This document shows, in pieces, positions 32,101-42,765 of a stretch of 64,000 nt of DNA. The stretch's first letter is position 1. Each line of letters begins with the position of its first letter. The stretch is from Closterium sp. Naga37s-1 (lineage: Eukaryota > Streptophyta > Zygnematophyceae > Desmidiales > Closteriaceae), in assembly GCA_947471745.1 (NCBI GenBank), contig CANJKZ010000977.1:2522501-2586500 (forward strand), given 5' to 3'. The notes under the pieces are model-generated. The model had not been told where the DNA came from. It worked only from the letters and a program-made list of their open reading frames with translations, and did not search any database. The position numbers and the translations under genes are program-made.

Positions 32101-33394
32101 GTGGAGGCATCACCGCTAGCAGCAGCGCCACCATCAAGTGACATGCCTCCAAAGATCTGCTCAAACTCCCGGAAATGCGCCGCTGCTGCTGCGTCCAGAG
32201 GCGCCATGCCTGCTGCCATGCCTGGCGGCATGGCTTGGGCATGCCGAGCCTCGTTCCACAGGGCCTCTAGCTGAGCATCGGGTGGCGCTGCTGCCGGGCC
32301 TGCTGCGTGGAAGGACGAGAGAAACTGCTGCGCCTGCCAGGTGGGCGGAGACGGGAGGGGGGAGGGAGGGAGAGAGAAAGGGAGGAAGGAAGGAGGGGTG
32401 GAGGAGGTAGGGGTAGAGGGGTTGGCAAAAGAGGGATTGAGGAAGAGTGTTAACGAAGAGAAAACTGCACAGTAGCCACAAAGCGTGCATACTTGCACAG
32501 GCTTCACACCACACCATGCGAGCACTCCCTGGTACTCACGCGGCACGCCTAACAATCAATCCACACCACTCCATCCTCACACGTTCAACCCACACGGCAT
32601 TCTGCCACACTCACTTGCATTGACGGCCCCATGCCCCCCATGGCCCCCATCGGTCCCCCCATGGGTCCACCCATAGCGCTCTGCATGTCGGCGCCTGGCA
32701 TCGGCATCATGGCCGGTCCCGCTCCTGCTTCCGCCGGACCAAACAGGTTGTTGCCCGAGGCTTGGCCCGGACCTGCGAGGCTCGGCAGCTCGCGAACCCT
32801 CTCCTGCCGAGGCGAGCACAGAGAAGGGACACAGAGCATGGCAGGAGGGCAGCGAGCAAGCTTTGACTATGGCGGGAGGGCAGGCCGCAAGCATAGAGCA
32901 GGGGGGGAGGACGAGCAGGAGAAATGGATCAAGGAGGCGAGCACGGAAATGCGCGGTAGGCTGGAGACACTCGGTGGAGCTGCTTCACCCGCGTAACGTC
33001 ACGTCGGATGCCCGGTGTGACGGAGGGGGGAATGGACGCGCGTAGCCACGCGACTCCGTCTTCACGGACCACGCCATAACTGAGTCATCGTGCTCTGCCT
33101 AGCTCAACGCCAGGGCCAGTCGTGAGAGTCGCGCGCCGCGAGGCCGCTCGCGAAAACTGAGCGACCCTCTCCTGCGGCTTCGTCGCAACTAGAGCTTCGC
33201 CTGACTCCCGCGTGGACGTAGCTTCGATATAAGCCGACTCAAAGCTCGCCAAAGCGTGCGCTCACCTGCTGCTTCGCGGCGGAGCCGAGGATGGAATCCG
33301 CAAGCGCGCCGAGCGGGTTGCTGCTAGACGCCGACGGCCGTTCGCCCGGCACAGAGCACCCCCCGCCACCCGTCACCATGCCGCGGATCGACAT
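25227..33394 (-). CDS. PEX5: PEX5 peroxisomal targeting signal 1 receptor
   Basis: Cytosolic shuttling receptor that binds C-terminal PTS1 tripeptides through TPR repeats and docks at PEX14/PEX13. 14 exons: 33266-33394, 32615-32803, 32084-32333, 31061-31590, 30513-30650, 29577-29789, 29229-29380, 28667-28807, 27590-27707, 27270-27354, 26663-26772, 25975-26031, 25578-25745, 25227-25466; 2,520 nt, 839 aa, all GT-AG and phase-consistent. The N-terminus [17 protein letters not shown] has the conserved Cys at residue 13 (export/ubiquitination site in the family), then [15 protein letters not shown]14-binding W-x3-F/Y motifs: WVGEF, WADEF, WASEF, WATEF, WADEF, WLESY. The TPR block (about 581-839) includes [58 protein letters not shown], and ends REYPL. 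A His-rich stretch ([14 protein letters not shown]) near residue 505 is unusual. Longer than Arabidopsis PEX5 (728 aa) because of Ala/Gly/Met-rich insertions. Confidence 0.97.
26041..26165. repeat. (CA)n microsatellite in a PEX5 intron
   Basis: Imperfect ac/gc-ac dinucleotide repeat directly upstream (in transcript terms) of PEX5 exon 12. Confidence 0.95.
26520..26925 (-). repeat. copies of both ends of PEX5 exon 11
   Basis: The exon-11 tail (GCCTCCATGTCCCACTCCGAT|GTGCGTCC side) is repeated at about 26525-26570, downstream of the real exon at 26663-26772. The exon-11 head (AGCTGGAGCAGGC through the WLQNH codons) is repeated upstream at about 26868-26920 with its acceptor. Several gagaggggtgaga repeats lie between the tail copies. 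Confidence 0.85.
27799..28028 (-). repeat. two extra heads of PEX5 exon 9
   Basis: The acceptor plus first ~65-70 bp of exon 9 (AG|AGGGCTACTGAGCGAGGC, encoding [15 protein letters not shown]) is repeated at about 27799-27871 and 27963-28028, upstream of the true exon (27590-27707). Copies are near-identical at the head and diverge into different sequence. Confidence 0.92.
28183..28610 (-). repeat. four extra tails of PEX5 exon 8
   Basis: The final ~60 bp of exon 8 (encoding [18 protein letters not shown]) with its GTGAGT donor recurs at about 28548-28607, 28436-28474, 28287-28354 and, degenerate, 28183-28225. At least three keep a donor-like actcac (GTGAGT). Together with the exon-9 head copies they make up most of this intron. 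Confidence 0.92.
29070..29195 (-). repeat. extra tail of PEX5 exon 7
   Basis: The His-rich tail of exon 7 (MAHAHPH...SAWFESYER) with its GCG|GTATGCC donor is repeated downstream of the true exon end at 29229. The copy is expanded by extra Pro-His codons. Confidence 0.9.
29440..29505 (-). repeat. internal fragment of PEX5 exon 6 copied into the intron
   Basis: About 65 bp encoding [14 protein letters not shown] sequence repeats the middle of exon 6 ([12 protein letters not shown]) in the following intron. Unlike the other copies it does not keep an exact splice junction. Confidence 0.75.
29875..30166 (-). repeat. three extra heads of PEX5 exon 6
   Basis: Acceptor plus exon-6 head (CAATCCAAGTTCTTGCAG..., encoding [17 protein letters not shown]) is copied upstream at about 29880-29942, 30006-30052 and 30085-30166. 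The longest reads [20 protein letters not shown] before losing frame. Confidence 0.9.
30327..30476 (-). repeat. extra tails of PEX5 exon 5
   Basis: The last ~90 bp of exon 5 ([20 protein letters not shown] through PNPKFQ) with a CAG|GTAGGT donor is repeated at about 30330-30421. A short fragment with CAG|GTGAGT lies at about 30446-30470. The true donor is CAG|GTAGTC at 30512/30513. Confidence 0.92.
31876..32084 (-). repeat. two extra tails of PEX5 exon 3
   Basis: The exon-3 end ([14 protein letters not shown]...MQPPA, GCAA|GTGAGT) at 32084 is repeated with ends at 31981 (GCAA|GTGAGT) and 31881 (GCAA|GTAAGA), period about 100 bp. The tandem copies run directly into each other without any separating unique sequence. 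Confidence 0.93.
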
Positions 33395-34571
33395 TCTGCC
33401 GCGCAGCACCGTCGGTTTCGTACGGTCGGTTTCGTATAGCGGAGTCCGTACGACCACGTCGGATCGTACAGTCGGTCGGGTACGGTTGGTCTCGTACGAC
33501 GATGATTTCGCACGACGGGTGACTAAAAGTAGGAGGTTAAAGTCGTACGACGAATCGCACTCGCAGGGCAGGTTGGAGAGTATCAAACTAGGGTTGCGAA
33601 CAAAGTCGGAACCAACAGCTATTCGCAGTCGCGCACAAGCTTCTCGCAGCGAGTATTACTCTAACCCGCTGAAGGTGGCGAACTGAACTAATCTGCAAGT
33701 AACGACTGAGCACCTTCGTTGAGCGGGAGAGTAGGCACGCTACGAAGAAGATTCATGACATGACTCGAGTCATAAAAGATGGTAGTAGGTGGGCATGCCC
33801 GGCATAACCAGGGGAAGCTCGAATATTCTAAATACGATGTGCAGTGTAGCAGTAATGGTAACAAAATCTGTCAGATTTAGCTTATACTCTTGCTCAGACC
33901 TGTACATCATTCAGTCTTCAATTAGCATCTTCTCAACAAAATCTACTTCTAAACAAGAATGCTTGTTATTATTTTGCTAAAAACTCTCAAAAACTGTTCC
34001 GTTTCATCATTTTGGAACACAACCACCCAGCCCTACCAGCCACACTCAATCAGTTCCCACTATTTGTTGCACTCTGCAAAGTTTTCCTGACTTCAGTTCC
34101 CACCAACACCACCACCACTCAGGGAGGCTCACACTCCCCTGCCTTGCTCTCCCCTCACTCAGGGAGGCTCACCCTCCTTCCAGTGCACCCCCAACACTCC
34201 CCACCACTCCCCACCACTCTCCACCACACCTCCAGAGTGGGGCTGAGAGGAAACCCTGAGAACTGAACCCTCGCCGACGTGGCAAGAGGGGAGCCACACC
34301 AGACCCTCGGCCGCAGGGTGTGGTGATCGTCCATTATGCCTTAAACGTGCGGCTATTGGAATCCAGACTCAAGGCCTCCCCCCAAACACCACTCTCCACC
34401 CACCACCACCAACCACCACCACCACCACTCTCCACCACTCTCCACCACCACCACCACCACCACCACCACTCTTCCCTCACCAACAACCACCAGCAGTCGC
34501 CAATAAGCCTGCTGGGGTGGGGAGGGGAGAGAGTAGAGAAGGCGATTAGTAAGTGACAACTGGAGAGTGAG
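33395..34571. other. PEX5 upstream region and CCA-rich repeat
   Basis: PEX5 promoter side. 33410-33560 is rich in cgtacgac/cgtacggtcg motifs with dyad symmetry; 33780-34010 is A/T-richer. 34080-34500 carries short tandem repeats (ctcagggaggctcac; ccaccactctccacc; CCA triplets). No coding exon recognised. Confidence 0.5.
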
Positions 34572-34859
34572 TCAAGGAGCAACAAGTGCAGCAGGGGCGA
34601 AAGCAGCAAGGAGAGCAGCAATTGACAAGGCAAGTAAGAAGTGACGAGCTGAGAGCGAGGAAACGAGTGGCAAAAAGCAGAGGGATGAAGGAGCATGGCA
34701 GGAGGGGGGGAGCAGGTAGAGACACTTAGCTGCGGTGCGGTGCAGTGGGATGCAGATGGGTGGAGTTGAAGCGGAATGAAGCACGCGAGTGGGTGCAGCA
34801 GCTCCAGTCCTCTCCGCGTGCTGCTTGCTGGGCGCTGGGCGGTGCTCTCTCTGGGTGGC
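34572..34859 (-). CDS. possible terminal exon with hydrophobic C-terminus
   Basis: After a pyrimidine-rich CCCCCCAG acceptor (34860) a frame of 95 codons runs to TGA at 34572. It starts ATQREHRPAPSK and ends with a hydrophobic Ala/Leu-rich tail (ARHFLLALSIAALLAAFAPA then LVAP), as in tail-anchored or GPI-signal-like C-termini. It lies just downstream of the module array below on the same strand and could be its last exon. No family recognised; coding status uncertain. Confidence 0.3.
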   Translation of the reverse strand, partial: ATQREHRPAPSKQHAERTGAAAPTRVLHSASTPPICIPLHRTAAKCLYLLPPSCHAPSSLCFLPLVSSLSARHFLLALSIAALLAAFAPAALVAP

Positions 34860-35329
34860 CTGGGGGGCGGGGGAGGGGATGGAGGTGGGGGTGGGAAGGG
34901 GATGAGGGCGGGAGTGAGTGAGTGGAAACGGTGGATGCGCATTCAGTGACGTCAGCTGCAAGCTGCAAGCGCGGCAGGCACTCGAGCTACGCACGACCAA
35001 GGCTGCTGTGTCGCACACAAGGGGAGGGCTAAAGGGGACCTGAACCTCACACCTTACCATACCAAGGGAAGGGTTAAAGGGGACCTGCATCTCACCTTAC
35101 CATACCAAGGGGATGACTGGGGGGACCTGCACCTCACCTCACCATACCAAAGGGGGGGGGGCTTGGGTGCGCCACAGACTGACAGATGGATGAGCAATGC
35201 GCATGAAGCAGTGAAACAGGGAGCATGCAACATGACCAGCGGAAAAACGGGTGAAGGCGGAGTTACTGGTAAAGAGATACTCATCTGTTACTTGGGTGCT
35301 GGATGGTGAAGCCCAGGAGGACCCTCTTC

Positions 35330-36655
35330 TGCTGCTCCCCTGCTGCTCCCTCTTCTGCTGCTCCCCTGCTGCTCCCTGCTGCTCCCTCTGCTGCTCCCTC
35401 TGCTGCTCCCTCTGCTGCTCCCTCTGCTGCTCCCTCTGCTGCCCCCTCTGCTGCTCCCCCTCTGCTGCTCCCTTTGCTGCTCCCTCTGCTGCTCCCTTTG
35501 CTGCTCCCCTGCTGCTCCCTCTTCTGCTGCTCCCCTGCTGCTCCCTCTTCTGCTGCTCCCCTGCTGCTCCCTCTTCTGCTGCTCCCCTGCTGCTCCCTGT
35601 TGCTCCCCTGCTGCTCCCTGCTGCTCCCCTGCTGCTCCCTGCTGCTCCCCTGCTGCTCCCTCTTCTGCTGCTCCCCTGCTGCTCCCTGCTGCTCCCCTGC
35701 TGCTCCCTCTTCTGCTGCTCCCCTGCTGCTCCCTGCTGCTCCCCTGCTGCTCCCTGCTGCTCCCTCTGCTGCTCCCTCTACTGCTCCCTCTGCTGCTCCC
35801 TCTGCTGCTCCCTCTGCTGCCCCCTCTGCTGCTCCCCCTCTGCTGCTCCCTTTGCTGCTCCCTCTGCTGCTCCCTTTGCTGCTCCCTCTTCTGCTGCTCC
35901 CCTGCTGCTCCCTCTTCTGCTGCTCCCCTGCTGCTCCCTGTTGCTCCCCTGCTGCTCCCTGCTGCTCCCCTGCTGCTCCCTGCTGCTCCCCTGCTGCTCC
36001 CTCTTCTGCTGCTCCCCTGCTGCTCCCTGCTGCTCCCCTGCTGCTCCCTCTTCTGCTGCTCCCCTGCTGCTCCCTGCTGCTCCCCTGCTGCTCCCTCTTC
36101 TGCTGCTCCCCTGCTGCTCCCTGCTGCTCCCTCTGCTGCTCCCTCTGCTGCTCCCTCTGCTGCTCCCTCTGCTGCTCCCTCTGCTGCTCCCTCTGCTGCT
36201 CCCTCTGCTGCCCCCTCTGCTGCTCCCCCTCTGCTGCTCCCTTTTGCTGCTCCCTCTGCTGCTCCCTTTGCTGCTCCCTCTTCTGCTGCTCCCCTGCTGC
36301 TCCCTCTTCTGCTGCTCCCCTGCTGCTCCCTCTTCTGCTGCTCCCCTGCTGCTCCCTCTTCTGCTGCTCCCCTGCTGCTCCCTCTTCTGCTGCTCCCTGC
36401 TGCTCCCCTGCTGCTCCCTGCTGCTCCCCTGCTGCTCCCTCTTCTGCTCCCTGCTGCTCCCCTGCTGCTCCCTCTTCTGCTGCTCCCCTGGTGCTCCCTC
36501 TTCTGCTGCTCCCCTGCTGCTCCCTCTTCTGCTGCTCCCCTGCTGCTCCCTCTTCTGCTGCTCCCCTGCTGCTCCCTCTTCTGCTGCTCCCCTGCTGCTC
36601 CCTCTTCTGCTGCTCCCCTGCTGCTCCCTCTTCTGCTGCTCCCCTGTAGCTCCCT
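35330..36655 (-). repeat. CTGCTGCTCCCT compound microsatellite within one module
   Basis: About 1.3 kb of 12-bp (ctgctgctccct) and 15-bp (ctgctgctcccctcttctgctgctcccc-derived) repeats, an expansion of the variable segment of a single module. It is open in several frames on both strands (minus: Glu-Gln-Gln-Arg/Gly-Ser-Ser-Arg runs). Confidence 0.95.
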
Positions 36656-38349
36656 CTGCCCCACGTTGCTTTACACCAGCAGGGCACTGAGAGTAAGGGA
36701 AGGGAGGGCGAAAGGGAGGGGGAGTTGGGGGATTAGACCAAGGGCAAGTAAGGAAAGTCAGTCGGATCACAAGCAGTCCATTCCAGATGCGAATAAGGGA
36801 GGGGAAGCACAGCTGCTGTCGCACACCCAAGGGGAGTGGGGTACCTTTACCTTACCGTACCAGGGGTAAAAGCTTTGTACCTAACAAGGGGGTTACCTGA
36901 AGTCTGAACCTTACCCAAAATAAATGAGGGAGGGACTCGGGTGTGCTACAGGCAGCTAGAACGATGAGAGAGCAAAACAGGAAACAAGCGAACGACAAGC
37001 GGCAAAACGCTTAAAGGCAAAACAGGGTGGGTGGTGAAACGATACTCATCTTTTTCGTGGTTGCTGGAGAGCCCAAGAGGACCCCCTGCAGCTGCTGCTC
37101 CTTCTGGTGCTGCTGCTTCCTCTGCTGCTCCCTCTGCTGCTCCCTCTGCTGCTCCCTCCGCTGCTGCCTCCATGGCTCCCTCTGCTGCTCCGCGCCCCAC
37201 GCTGCTTGACACCAGCAGGGCACTGAGAGTCAGGGAGGGGAGGGCGAAAGGGAGGGCGGGTTGGGAGATTAGAACCAAGAGCAAGAAACAGGGGTCAGTC
37301 GAATCCAAAGCAGTCGAATCCAGATGCAAAGACGGGAGGGGAAGCACAGCTGCTGTCGCACACCCAAGGGGAGTGGGGTACCTTTACCTTACCATACCAG
37401 GGGTAAAAGTTTTGCACCTACCAAGGGGGTTACCTGAACCTCTAAGTAAAAAAACAAGAGGGACTTGGGTGTGCTACAGACAGCTAGAGTGACGAGACAG
37501 CTAGGAAGAGAAACAGGGAGCATGAGAAATGACCAGCGGAAAAAACGCTTAGAGGCAGAGGGAGGGTGTACGGTGGAGTGATATTCATCTGTTGGTGGGT
37601 GTGTGAGAGGCGCTGCAGAGCCCAGAGCGACCCGCTCCGCTGCTGCTCCCTCTGCTGCTCCCTCCGCTGCTCCCTCTGCTGCTCCCTCTGCTGCTCCCTC
37701 TGCTGCTCCCTCTGCTGCTCCCTCTGCTGCTCCCTCCGCTGCTCCATCCGCTGCTCCATCCGCGCCCCACGTTGCTTGACGCCAGCAGAGCTCTGAGAGT
37801 CAGGGAAGGAGGGGGAGTGGGGGAAAGGGGAGGGGGGGGAGTGGGAGATAAGAACCAAGAGAAAGAACAAGGAGTCAGTCAAGTCCCATCTGCTGGAGGA
37901 GAAGATGCAGATGCAAAGACGGGAGGAGAACCAAAGCTGCTGTCGCACACCCAACACAAGTGGGGTACCTTTACCTTACCATACCAGGGGTAAAAGTTTT
38001 GTACCTAACAAGGGGGTTACCTGGTGGCTGAACCTTCAGAAAAAGAAGGGGGAGGGACTTGGGTGTGCTCCAGGCGGCTAGCGTGACGAGGCAGTGAAAC
38101 AGGAAGCAAGCAAAACGACAAGCGGCAAAACGGTCAAAGGCGAAGGCAGGGTGGGCGGTGAAACAACACTTATCTTTTTCTTGGCAGCTGGATGGTGAAG
38201 TCCATGAGGACCGTCTGCTGCTGCTCCCTCTGCTGCTCCCTCCGCTGATGCCTCCTCTGATGCCTCTGCTGCTCCCTCTGCGCCCCATGTCGCTTGACGT
38301 CAGCAGGACACTGAGAGTCAGGGAGAAAAGGGCGGAAGGGAAGAGGGAG

Positions 38350-38377
38350 GGGGGGGGGGGGGGGGGAAGGGGGGGTG
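38350..38377. repeat. long G tracts
   Basis: Runs of about 18 or more G on the plus strand at 38350 and near 39449, at matching positions of two modules (within the pyrimidine tract before the acceptor-like CTCAG on the minus strand). Confidence 0.7.
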
Positions 38378-41300
38378 ATTAGAACCAACAGCAAGTAAAG
38401 GGAGTCAATCGAATCTTAAGCAGTGTCTTCCAGATGCGAATGCAGGAGGGGAAGCACAGCTGCTGTCGCACACCCAAGACGAGTGGGGTACCTTTACCAT
38501 ACCATACCAGGGGTAAAAGTTTTGTACCTACCAAGGGGATTACCTGAAGTCTGAACCTTAAAAAGAGGGGGAGGGACTTGGGTGTGCTACATGCAGCAAA
38601 GCAAGAACGACGAGGGAGCAAAACAGGCAGCAAGCGAAAGGACAAGCAGAAAACGGTCAAGGGCGAAGGCAGGGTGGGTGGTGCAACGATACTCATCTCC
38701 CGCTTCACTTGATGGTTGCTGGAGAGCCCATGCCGACCCGCTGCTGCCTCCATTGCTGCCTCCGTTGCTGCCCTTGCCTTCCCTGCCGCCTCCTCGTCCC
38801 ATGTCCGCCAGGCAAAGCGATGGTCCTTGAAACTTGCAGGCACTGAGAGACAGGGAGGGGAGGGCCGGCGAGCGAGGGGAGGGAGGGTGTTAGCATCAGG
38901 AGCAAGGGGGAGTGCGGTCGAGTCACATGCAGTCCAGTCCGAGAGAGACGAGTGCGAGTGACCAGAGGGGAATGGAAGAGGTATAGCTGCTGTCGCACAC
39001 CCAAGGGGAGTGGGATACCTTCACCTTACCGTACCAAGGGAGAAAACTTTTGCACCTACCAAGGGGGTTACCTGAACCTCTAAGGAAAAAAAAGAGAGGG
39101 GCTTGGGTGTGCTACAGACAGCTAGAGTGACGAGGAAGTGAAACAGGGAGCCTGCGAAATGACAAGCGGAAAAAACGCTTAGAGGAAGAGGGAGGGTGGA
39201 TGGTGGAGCGATACTCATCTGTTGGTGGGTGTGTGAAGGGCGCTGCAGAGCCCAAAACGACCGGCTCCGCTGCTGCTCCCTCTGCTGCTCCCTCTGCTGC
39301 TCCCTCGGCTGCTCCCTCTGCTGCTCCCTCGGCTGCTCCCCCCGCTGTCCCTCTGTTGCTCCCTCCGCGCCCCACGTCGCCTGACGCCAGCAGAGCTCTG
39401 AGAGTCAATCAGGGAGGTGAGAGGGAAAGGGTGAAAGGCGGGAAGAGGGGGGGGGGGGGGGGGGGGGGGAGGGGGAGATTAGAACCAAGAGCAAGAACAA
39501 GGGGTCGGTCAAATCCCATCCAGTCGATTCCAGATGCAAAGACGGGAGGGGAAGCACAGCTGCTGTCGCACACTCAAGGGGAGTGGGGTACCTTTACCTT
39601 ACCGTACCAGGGGTAAAAGTTTTGTACCTACCAAGGGGGTTACCTGAGGGTCTGAACCTTTAAAAGGGGAGGGACTTGGGTGTGCTACAGACAGCAAGAA
39701 CGGCGAGGGAGCAGAACAGGCAGCAAGCAGAAGGACAAGCGGCAAAGGCGAAGGGAGTGTTGGCTGGGGAAACGATACTCATCTCCTTTTTCACTTGATG
39801 GTTGCTGGAGAGCCCAAGACCACCCGCTGCTGCCTCCATTGCTGCCTTCGCCTTCCCTGCTGCCTCCGCTGCTGCCTCCGCTGCTGCCTCCGCTGCTGCC
39901 TTCGCCTTCCCTGCTGCCTGCTCGCCCCGGGCCCCTTGAGAAGCGGTCGCCAGGCAGACGAAGGTCCTTACCACCCGCAGGTACTGAGTCAGGGAGGGGA
40001 GGGCAGGCGAGGGAGGGGTGGGAGGGCGTTAGCATGACGAGCAAGGCGGAGGAGTGCAGCGGAGTGAGTCACATGCAGTCCAGCCCGCGGGAGACGAGTG
40101 CGCGTGAGCAGATGCGAATGGAAGCGGGGAGGTATAGCTGCTGTAGCGCACCCAAGGGGAGTGAAGGACCTTCACCTTACCGTACCAGGGGAGAAAAAAT
40201 CTGTACCAGGGGGTTACTTACCTGATCGGCTGAACATTAAAAAAAAGGGGGGAAGGGACTTGGGAGTGCTACAGGCAGCTAGAGAGAGGAGGCAGCGAAG
40301 CAGGGAGCATGCGAAATGACCAGCGGAAGAAACGCTTATAAGCAGAAAGGGGGTGGGCGATGGAGTGATACTCATCTCTTGGTTGGTGTGTGCGGGGCAG
40401 TGCAGAGCCCAAGACGACCCGCCTCCGCCCCACGTCCCCGCAGAGACTCTCCTTAATGCTCCTCGCGGCCAGCAGGGGGACTGAGGGACAGGGAGGGAGG
40501 AGGGGCGAGAAGGGGGAAGGGTTGTGATCAAACAAACAAGCGGAGGGCATTGAAGTCACGAGCAAGCAACAAGCACTCGTGTAGCAAATACGGGAGGGGA
40601 GGTAGAGCTTCTGTAGCACACCCAAAGGGGAAACGGGGACCTTTACCATACCGTACCAGGAGGAAAAAGTTTTATACCAACCGAGGGGGTTACCTGATCG
40701 TCTGAACCTTCAAAAAGAAAAGAAGGGGACTTGGGTGTGCTACGGACAGCTAGGGAGACGAGGCAGCGAAACAGTGGGCATGCGAAATGACAAGCGGAAA
40801 AGCGGTTAGGGCGAGGGTGGATGGTGGAGCGATACTCATCTCTTTTTTTCACTTGATGGTTGCTGAAGAGCCCATGACGACCCGCCTCCGCCCCACGTCC
40901 CCACAGCGACTCCCCTGATGCTCCTCGCGGCCAGCAGGGGGACTGAGGGACAGGGAGGAGTGAGGGGCGAGGAGGGGGGCGAGGAGGGGGAGGGGTTGTG
41001 ATGGAACAAGTAAGAGGAGTGCAGAAAAGACACATGCAAGCAACAGGCCCTCGTGTAGCAAATACGGGAGGGGAGGTAGAGCTTCTGTAGCACACCCAAA
41101 GGGGAAACAAGAACCTTTGCCATACCGTACCAGGAGGAAAATGTTTTATACCAACCGAGGGGGTTACCTGATCGTCTGAACCTTAAACAAAAAGGGGGGG
41201 ACTTGGGTGTGCTACGGACAGCTAGAGTGAAGAGGCAGTGAAACAGTGGGCATGCGAAATGACAAGCGGATAAGCGGTTAGTGCCAGGGTGGATGGTGGA

Positions 41301-42665
41301 GAGATACTCATCTCCTGGTGGGTGCGTGAGGCGCGCTGCAGAGCCCAAGTCGACCCGCTGCTGCCTCCAATGCTGCTTCCGCCCCGCGTCCCCACAGCCA
41401 CTCTCCTTTATGCGCCTCAACGCGTTTTTTAAGCGACGCTCCCCGAAGCGTTTCCATGCGACTCTCGAGGCCACCAGGGGGGCTGAGGAACAGGGAGGAG
41501 GGCGGGGATGAGCGAGGAGGAGGGGGGAGGGGATGCAATGAACCGATGTCCAAGTAATTGCAGTCGGATCACGTGCAAGCAACGGACGCTCGTCAAGCAA
41601 ACACGCGAGGGGAGGCACAGCTGCTGTAACACACCCAAGGGGAAGCGGGGATCTTTACCTTACCGTACCAGGGGGGAGACAAGTTTTAAACCTACCGAGG
41701 GGGATTACCTTATAAAAAAAAGGGGAAGGACTCGGGTGTGCTACAGGCAGCTAGAGCCACGAAAGCAACAAAACCACACCAACGACAAGCGCGAAAACGG
41801 TCGGAAGCAGAGAAATACTCATCTCGCTGACAGCTGAAGCGCGTTGACTCGCGGCGGCAGCGCGTTGACTCGCGACGACAACGCGTTGACTCGCGACGAC
41901 TGGAGCCGGCAGCAGGAGGGTTGACTCGCGGCGACAGGACGTTGACTCGCGGTGGCACCGGGCGCGTTGAGCGAAAGCGAGAGTCGAGAAGCGGCTCCTG
42001 GAGCAACGGGGGGGGCGAGCGGAGTACACGCGAGTGAGACAAGGGGACGAACTGCATAAAGAGCGGCGGAAATGAAGGCGTAGCGCGAAGCGGCGAAGCA
42101 GAGGCTGCTATAGCACACCGCAGGGAGGGATACCTTAGTCTGTACCGTACCAAGGCCGAACCTGTACCGAGGCTTACCTGTTTTGCACCTGGAATGGGGG
42201 GAATACCTGCACCAGTTACACCTGCACCTGGAACCTGAAGCGGGGGGACCCTTGGGTGTGCTACAGAGCATGCGATGCGAGCAGGGAGAGATGCGGATGG
42301 ACAGCGAGAAGGCAGTGATACTCATCATGTCGGCTCGATGCAGCACGCGCGTTGACTCCACGCCGACGCGCGTTGTCTCGACACACGCGCGTTGACTCCA
42401 CGCACACGAGCGTTGACGTCATGAAGACGGGCGTTAATTTGAATCACATGATCGTTGACCGCAAGACGAAGGATATTTCTTCAACGCGGATAGCTTGTTT
42501 GTTTCGTGCGAGAATGTCAAGAGAACCTGCAAGCGACGACGGAAAGGAAATGGCGTTAGTATGTTTCGATAAATAATAGAAACAAAAACAAGAACACACA
42601 AAAAAGGGAGTCTCGCAAAACGAAAGCATAAATTGCTACTCGTTCCCCATCTCCCTCAGGCTTAC

Positions 42666-42765
42666 CGTGCAATTGCCGCTCGTCGCACAGCCAGCGTGCT
42701 CGCTCTTCGCAGATCCTGAATTGACACATCTTGAGCCAATGCCGATCTTCATGTTACGCATTGAC
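42666..42765 (-). CDS. candidate first coding exon upstream of the module array
   Basis: Between a GTGCAG acceptor and a CACG|GTAAGC donor lies a 100-bp segment with ATG at 42761 reading MRNMKIGIGSRCVNSGSAKS and on to 32 codons, phase 0 at the donor. The following segment after TTGCAG (about 42526) continues open for about 30 codons to TAA near 42434. This could be the start of a transcript covering the modules. Very short, no family match; weak. Confidence 0.25.

Larger units (their letters stand above)
35040..42345 (-). repeat. array of about 12 exon-like modules, 0.47-0.59 kb each
   Basis: Repeated module on the minus strand: polypyrimidine tract and CTCAG acceptor-like end; a variable exon-like segment (often EQQR, Gly-Ser-Ser or RESTR codon repeats) ending in AG followed by ATGAGTATC; then a conserved intron-like block containing CTGTAGCACACCCAAGTCCC, TTCAGGTAACCCCCTTGGTA, CTTTTACCCCTGGTA and GGTAAGGTAAAGGTACCCCA. 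Module-end motifs (gatactcatct, plus strand) lie near 35276, 37041, 37581, 38166, 38690, 39210, 39775, 40368, 40831, 41303, 41815 and 42317. The conserved TACC block is near 36841, 37379, 37965, 38487, 39015, 39588, 40165, 40636, 41108, 41648 and 42133, with a degenerate copy at 35050-35150. Several exon-like segments are open in a shared phase-1 frame (for example 41312-41482, 171 nt), others are out of frame. Either a multi-exon repetitive gene or a non-coding satellite-like array. Confidence 0.8.

Noticed and set aside
35251..36690. Plus-strand Leu/Pro/Ser-Cys repeat protein
   Set aside because: Antisense reading of the CTGCTGCTCCCT repeat. The module organisation, acceptor-like and donor-like edges all point to the minus strand.
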